Positions 58,372-64,000 of a DNA stretch of 64,000 bases are shown here, piece by piece. A program made the translations under genes and the position numbers. Numbering within the stretch: position 1 is the stretch's first letter; every line of letters starts with the position of its first letter. The notes beneath the pieces were generated by a model that made no database searches, was not told where the DNA came from, and saw only the letters and a list, made by a program, of their open reading frames with translations. This stretch comes from Cryptomeria japonica (Eukaryota > Streptophyta > Pinopsida > Cupressales > Cupressaceae): positions 100,547,897-100,611,896 of the forward strand of contig NC_081407.1 in NCBI RefSeq assembly GCF_030272615.1. The letters run 5' to 3'.

Positions 58372-59215
58372 TTGAGGAGATCCAGGATGGAAACCTATGT
58401 TTTCAAGAAAGAGAGTCCAAGATTTGATGGAAATAATTATACTGTATGGAAGGATTGGATGAAAGTTCACTTGAAATGTCTTGGAGATGATTATTGGAAG
58501 ATTACAAAGAATGTCTATAATGTTCCTCAGAATGGTTCAGTTACTATTGTTGAGATCAAGGATGTTGAACATAACATAAATTTAAGAAATTATTATTGAG
58601 TGCCTTGACCAATGTGATGGGACTGCAAACTGTACATGAGATCTAGGAAAAGTTGGAGACCTTGTATGAAGGAGATTCACAAGTCAAAGTTGCTAAGTTG
58701 CAGAGTTTGAAAGGGAAATATGAGACGTTGAAGATGGAAGAAGATAAGAATATAACATCCTTTATGGGTAAAGTGAATGAAATTATCATAAACATCAGAT
58801 ATCCCGGTGAAACTCTTGAAGATGATGAGATTGTTGTTAAGGTGTTGAGATCCTTGCCTCCTTCTTATAAGCCTAAAGTGGCTATTGTTAATGAGATCTA
58901 AAGTGTGAATATTGAGACTAGGGACATGGTGGTTGGTAAGCTTGTTGCATTTGAGTTGAGTGAATTTGGAGAATCACACAGAAAATATGAGATTGCATTT
59001 AAAGCCTCTATATTTGTGAAGTAGAAGTATGATTTGAGAGAGAGTTCATGTAGGGTTTCTAGATATGAAAGAGAAATGAGAGAGATGGAAGAACAAGAAA
59101 GGGAGTTGGGTGAGCTTGAAGCACTTATTGATTGCAAATTGCCTAAGGGAGCCGGTAAGTATGATGGAAAGTTAAATTTGAAATGTTTCTCTTGTAATAA
59201 GATAGGAATTATGCA
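58372..59215 (+). pseudogene. copia gag, truncated
   Basis: Reads METYVFKKESPRFDGNNYTV, then WKDWMKVHLKCLGDDYW, LYEGDSQVKVAKLQSLKGKY, EDKNITSFMGKVNEI and VLRSLPPSYK, the ordered motifs of the copia gag domain. A charged linker (REMEEQERELGELEALIDCK) follows, then half a zinc knuckle, CFSCNKIG, at which the sequence changes abruptly (about 59205-59217) to a gypsy gag frame. Three internal stops or shifts. The missing pol indicates a break or insertion at this point. Confidence 0.85.
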
Positions 59216-59217
59216 CC

Positions 59218-60352
59218 ATGAGCTTAGAGTTTTCCCATAATGATACATACATGATGAGGCTATTCCTAAGAGGTTTGGGAGGACAAACAATGGAGTGGTT
59301 GTCAAAACTCACACCTCCTATCAAATATTTTGATGAGTTGGTGAATAAATTCATTACACAATACTTGTATAATATCCAACATGAGGTCACCATGCTTGAC
59401 ATATGAAATACAAAGAAAAAGAACAATGAAACACTCATGGTGTTCTTACAATGATGGAGACACATGGTCTCAAGGTACCCACATGATGTACTCAAAAAAT
59501 AAAAAATGGAAATCTTCATAGACAATTTAAATGATGAAATGAGTTATCAACTCAAAATACAATGTCTACCTACTTTTCAAAAATTAATCGAGAATGACAT
59601 CCAAGTAGAGGAAGCCTCAATCAAGAAGGGAAACTTGAAGTTCTCCAAGGAAGGTGTTAGTTCATTAAGCAACAACACCTATAGCAATCAATACAACAAC
59701 AACAACTTAGACAAGTCCAATTTTTGGACTAGAAAAAAAAATGTTGCTAATGATGGTGTAGTCGATGCCAACAATGTAAAGTATAAGCAACCAGTGCTGA
59801 CTTCATCAGGTAACACACCATACAACAATAATTAAAGAAGTTCCAATCAAGGAACTAATAACTACCAATGTAACAACAACAACAACAACCAAGGGAACAA
59901 AAACTACCAAGGGAACAACAACAATCAAGGGAGTAACACCAAAACTCCACCTCCCCAATATCAAAGAACTTATACACAATTGGGACAAACTCTAGAATCT
60001 ACATTTCAAGAACTATTGACAAAAAAACTCATCACATTGTCAGTCATAAGAAATTTTTAGCCCCAAGTAAAACCACCATGGTGGAATGACTAGCATTATT
60101 GTGATTATCATCGAAGCAAAGGGGCATAGAACAAATTATTGCACGAGGTTGAAAAACCTAGTTCAATACATGATAGATAAGGGCGACATAACAGTTGATG
60201 GTCATAAAACCAATAGTGATCACAAAGCATTCAAAAATCCAATTCTTAATTATGACAAGGGGAGAACATCAACATCAAACAAAAATAAAGGATCCCACAA
60301 CAACCACATATATGGCAACATCATCAATCACATTTATATGAAAATCAAGTAA
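59218..60352 (+). pseudogene. gypsy-type gag, decayed
   Basis: The frame from 59218 has MMRLFLRGLGGQTMEWLSKL, then PPIKYFDELVNKFITQY, the Retrotrans_gag pattern of gypsy elements. It continues through stops with MEIFIDNLNDEMSYQLKIQC, an Asn/Gln-rich low-complexity part (59680-59960) and a late CDYHRSKGHRTNYC zinc-like motif at about 60097-60140. It joins the copia gag on its left without a recognisable LTR. Pol does not follow directly: protease-region sequence is found only from about 61905. Confidence 0.8.
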
Positions 60353-61904
60353 ATATCATAAATTTCAAGGTGTTACCTTGTCATTCATACCTTATAACAA
60401 GAGTGAGTTGCCTTGCAAAATTTTTAGTTGAGTCCTTGTCTTGATAAAAATTTGTTGGTTCAATCCTTAATCCACCTATAAATCATTTCTAAATCCTTAG
60501 CGTTAAGTTTCAATGGTTTGTTGAACCTCATGAACCTCATGAACCCCTTGAACCATCTGGAACAAAGTTCATAGTGTTCATTTAGGTACCGCAGGTTCTA
60601 AGTTGTGTCTAAGACATTTTCGGGCTAACGTTCACTTAAGTGTTTTGCAGAAACTCTATTTCATGGTCGCAAGTGATATTTCATATATTCTTTCTCCAAA
60701 TTGTGAACCGTTTGAACCTAGTTCACACAGTTTAGTGATGTTCAAACTGTTCGATGAAGTTCAAGGTTCAAGCTCTGCAAGTCTTATTTTATGACAATCA
60801 TATAGACCCGCACATAGTAGCTCATATCTTTTTACTCAGATAGTAGTTTTGAAATATCTCTAGTCAGAATGCAGAAAACTAGGTTGTGGCCAACATATCC
60901 AAAATTGAGAAAGATCCAATGGTGGAAACAAAAGTTATGGCCCCCGTACCGAGATAGACTTTGACTGTCACAAATATTTTCAGCCCGCCCAACATAATGA
61001 ATATTTTCATTTTGGTTTAAAATATTCAAGTGCCACCTGTCCAAATATTTTATAAACTTTAGGGAATTATATTTCTAATGTTTATAAATATTTGATGTTA
61101 TAAATAAGAGTAATGGGGAAAGTGAAAAGTAGAAGTTAAAAAGTTTTTCAAGATTCGGTTATAAAAACTGAATAAAGATTTCATGTAACTATTTATTGTG
61201 AAAGGATTGAAAGAGCAAGGGTTCTTCTTCTTTTTCTTTTCTTCCAGCAGCCTGTGGGTGAGGGAGAGTAGATTTTTATTTGTAAGGGAGGAGTAGAAGC
61301 TTTTCTAAGCAATGCTTTGTACAGAAAATATCAATCTTTGAGTTGATTTTCAGACATGAATAGAATGCAGATGACATCTTCAATCTTTGTGTTGCTGATA
61401 TTCTTCTCATGACTATAGCTGGTCTTTGAGCCTTTTCAGTTGTTTATTAATGTCTTTTCTATTATAATCAATTATGTATGTGAATTTATTACAAGTCTGT
61501 GTGCTTGAAAGTAAGCCATATTGGAGCAACGACTTTCTCTCTTAGTTTTTAGTCCAAATGCTATCCATAAGTGTAGAAAATTAAACTTTGATTTAATGGT
61601 CTTCATTTATATCTGTTTTGTAAGTCTTTGGCATTCATTTTCATGGCTATGGATGAATGTTATTTTCCTTTATTGCTTTCTGGTTAAAAGCATATCAACA
61701 ATTTAATTCCTTGTAAATCTTCTAAGAGGGAGTTGTACCTCTCAATTCAGAGGAAGATTATCACGTCAATGATAATCTATCCAACTGTTAGTACTTTTTG
61801 TCCTTCATTCTGGGGATTTTGAGTTTATTTGTATAGTTATCTTCAAAGGACAAATCTATTCACTAACACAAGGACAAACAAGAACATGTGTTGGTGAATG
61901 TGAC
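60353..61904. other. Unassigned sequence interrupting the gypsy element
   Basis: About 1.5 kb without protein features, containing GAACCTCATGAACCTCATGA at 60525-60544 and several GTTCA(A/C)-rich phrases. Since gypsy gag precedes it and the gypsy protease region follows, it is probably a separate insertion, but I cannot define its ends. Confidence 0.4.
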
Positions 61905-63030
61905 AATAAGGGCCCAAAAATATGGCTTCAAAGAGAGCACATTTAAAGCAACAAATCTTCCCAAGACTCAATATAGATTGGTTGATCAACTACAAAGGAC
62001 ACTTGCCTAGATATAGATATTAAAGTTTCTCAAAATCGCCAAAATATAAGGATATCTTGGAGCAAGCTGTTGTAGAAACTACGTTCCCTGATGACTTGTA
62101 AGTTGACTGATTCCAAGCCATGGTGGCACATATGATAGTGCCACATAACTTATCATTTTCACTGCATAATTAGGTCTCTTTGAGTCATCCACACAACACC
62201 CCACTCCATATCGAAGTCCTAGTCTACAAACATTGAGTGAAAAGAGTGGTAATAGATGGAGGAGCTAGCCTAAATATATGTACGTTAAAGCTTATTCGTG
62301 AATTGGGCTTCTCCGAACAAGCTATTGATCCCAAAAAGAAGATCACTATCAAAGCTTATGATGATGAAGAAAGGTCATTCGAAGGAACAGTGGTGTCACT
62401 CATTCAAGTAGGACCTATGCAAAAAGAGGCAATGTGTCAAGTTTAAGACATAGACTTGGCATATGACATACTCATGGGTTGTCCTTGGATCCATGAAATG
62501 AAAGCGATACCTTCCATTTATCATCAATGTCTCAAGTTCCTTTACAACAAATAGGAGATCAAAATATTAGTAGACACTAACCCTGTTCAATATTGCAACA
62601 CTAATTGAGGAACCAAAATGTTTTAGTATCGTACAACAGGGAAGCCCAAGCTTCCTCATCATCAAATAATCAAGAAAAAGTCAAGTCTTTGTCCATAGAC
62701 TTTGAGAAGAAGATGAATATAAAGGACGAAGGCATAGGGGAGTATTCTTTTAAACCATTATGTCTATCAAAATTTTCCATATCGCCAAGATCCCATGAAT
62801 AACCATCAATATCAAGGCACCAAGTAACACAACCCATCAAAAAGTTTGATGGCAAATTTATCCAAATTGGCACACTTGCAGAACAATCAGAAGACAAGAA
62901 TATCCTCAACTGGCTATACAAGGATGATGAAGAAATAAGAGTCCTTGCTCTAGGAGTTGCCAACCCCACAGAATAATATGGTAAAGGGTTCAGAATCATG
63001 CAATGAATGGTGTACAAAGGAAAAGGTGAT
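61905..63030 (+). pseudogene. gypsy protease region and protease-RT linker, decayed
   Basis: From about 61905 the frame has GPKIWLQRAHLK-like codons. The open part from 62237 has VVIDGGASLNICTLKLIREL, the retropepsin active site of gypsy elements (normally D-S/G-G-A), then AYDDEERSFEGTVVSLIQVG and, after a stop, [19 protein letters not shown], the second protease landmark. The region to 63030 is the variable linker (FDGKFIQIGTLAEQS). Reverse transcriptase is not reached before the next LTR. Confidence 0.8.
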
Positions 63031-63039
63031 GGTATGATG

Positions 63040-64000
63040 AAAGAACAAGGATACGATCAACTACTGAGAGGTGGGTGAATCAATAGATAGAAAAATTGAT
63101 AAACTTCACCAATCTCAAAATCAATCTCTCAAAGTAAACTTAGAACTATCAATGCAATATCATTGTCAAGATAAAACTATCAAGCTAAACTGGTTGAATG
63201 TTACAACAGATTAACAGGAAACAACTTGAAACTCACAAAAATCTAAATACTTTTACTTAACATAAGTAAAATTTCATTTCATATTGCTACCGGTTATCAT
63301 GACTTATCAAAGTGGATTAAGTAGTTAAGGAAATCAACCATAGAAAATATAACCACAAAAACATTCACCACTTGACACAAGATTTTTGACGTGGAAACCC
63401 AAATGGGAAAAACCATGGTGAGATGAGACTCATAGGATAACTATCTGAACTCTTTTGAAGTTCGCCCTGTTAGGAGCCAAGCCTATTAAAGCTTTTACAA
63501 AAAACTCTATTAAGAACAAATCTTGTTAGGGACCACCTGGTTTAGGGATTGACTATAATGGCTTGCTAGAAGCAATACCCTATGAGGAGTAACCTTTGTA
63601 AAGGATTTAGAATCCAAGGTAATGGATCACCTTGTTAGAGGATTTGAATAGCACCAAGCTTGTTAGAGCTTACCCGGTTAGGGGATTTCAATCTGTTGTA
63701 ATTGTTAGAAAACAAGAGTTTGTTGATCTATTTGAATAGCACTACACTTGCTTGTTCTGATACTTTTCATGCTCCTATCTACCTTTACTCAAATTGTAGA
63801 TACATCATCTGGTTCAACAATCAGACACTGAACCAAAACTTTTCCAACTCTGAAACTAAACAACTCATCAACCTTATAAACAAATCAACTAGGTTGATAA
63901 CACAACAAAAAACCTAATTCACATAGACATTACAAAAAGTTGGTTCAAGTATGATCATTGGATTACATAACAATCTGTACAAATCATTCAAGAAATCCTC
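63040..64000 (-). repeat. Partial LTR, antisense, running off the window
   Basis: Contains CTACTGAGAGGTGGGTGAAT (63061), the counterpart of CTGAGAGGGGTGGGGGGTGA in the nested element's LTR, and GTGGAAACCCAAATGGGAAA (63392), the shared LTR motif. Then comes a series of ~40-bp phrases around CTTGTTAG(A/G)G(A/C) (63440-63720). The left edge is approximate and the right end is outside the window. Confidence 0.6.

Overview
The window looks like intergenic DNA from a large, repeat-rich seed-plant genome, probably a gymnosperm. That assignment is inferred from low GC, long microsatellites, deeply nested and decayed LTR retroelements, tRNA-iMet primer sites and the absence of any intact host gene. 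I found no convincing single-copy host gene, rRNA or tRNA. Almost everything datable is a mobile element.

Layout. (1) 1672-12791 is DNA transposon 'A' (about 11.1 kb). It has inverted ends that match over about 25 bp, subterminal CGTACG palindromes, a triplicated 0.8-kb block, a deleted transposase gene, a 360-bp tandem array and a multi-exon minus-strand second gene. A gypsy-type solo LTR (2717-3989) sits inside it. (2) 14017-32053 is a Ty1/copia element with 1476-bp LTRs, a perfect ATCAT target duplication and a decayed gag-pol. Its 3' LTR is split by an antisense non-autonomous LTR element (20734-31651, duplication GATGT) that carries gag zinc knuckles and a second long ORF but no pol. That element is in turn split by a 4.2-kb insert (22378-26564), probably a giant solo LTR, which carries an array of four small hairpins. 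(3) About 35490-46825 is transposon 'B', related to A. It keeps a decayed full-length transposase on the plus strand, a homologous 360-bp array, and the homologous second gene on the minus strand. Its palindromes are GATATC instead of CGTACG. (4) 46826-64000 is a mosaic: a 334-bp TRIM with target duplication CCTAG, an antisense gag-only element with an internal duplication, a copia LTR plus gag fused to a gypsy gag, a gypsy protease region, and a further LTR running off the end.

How the parts relate. A and B share one architecture: inverted ends, palindromic subterminal repeats, pyrimidine tracts with an inverted minisatellite, a plus-strand DDE-like transposase, a 360-bp tandem array, and a convergent minus-strand gene 2. 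Gene 2 is alignable between the copies through several exons, ending in a (S/A)KR(L/I)DFDDP tail. This two-gene design with palindromic subterminal sites is the most interesting system here. It resembles CACTA elements in layout, but not in terminal sequence or in the transposase protein. Its family name cannot be settled without a search.
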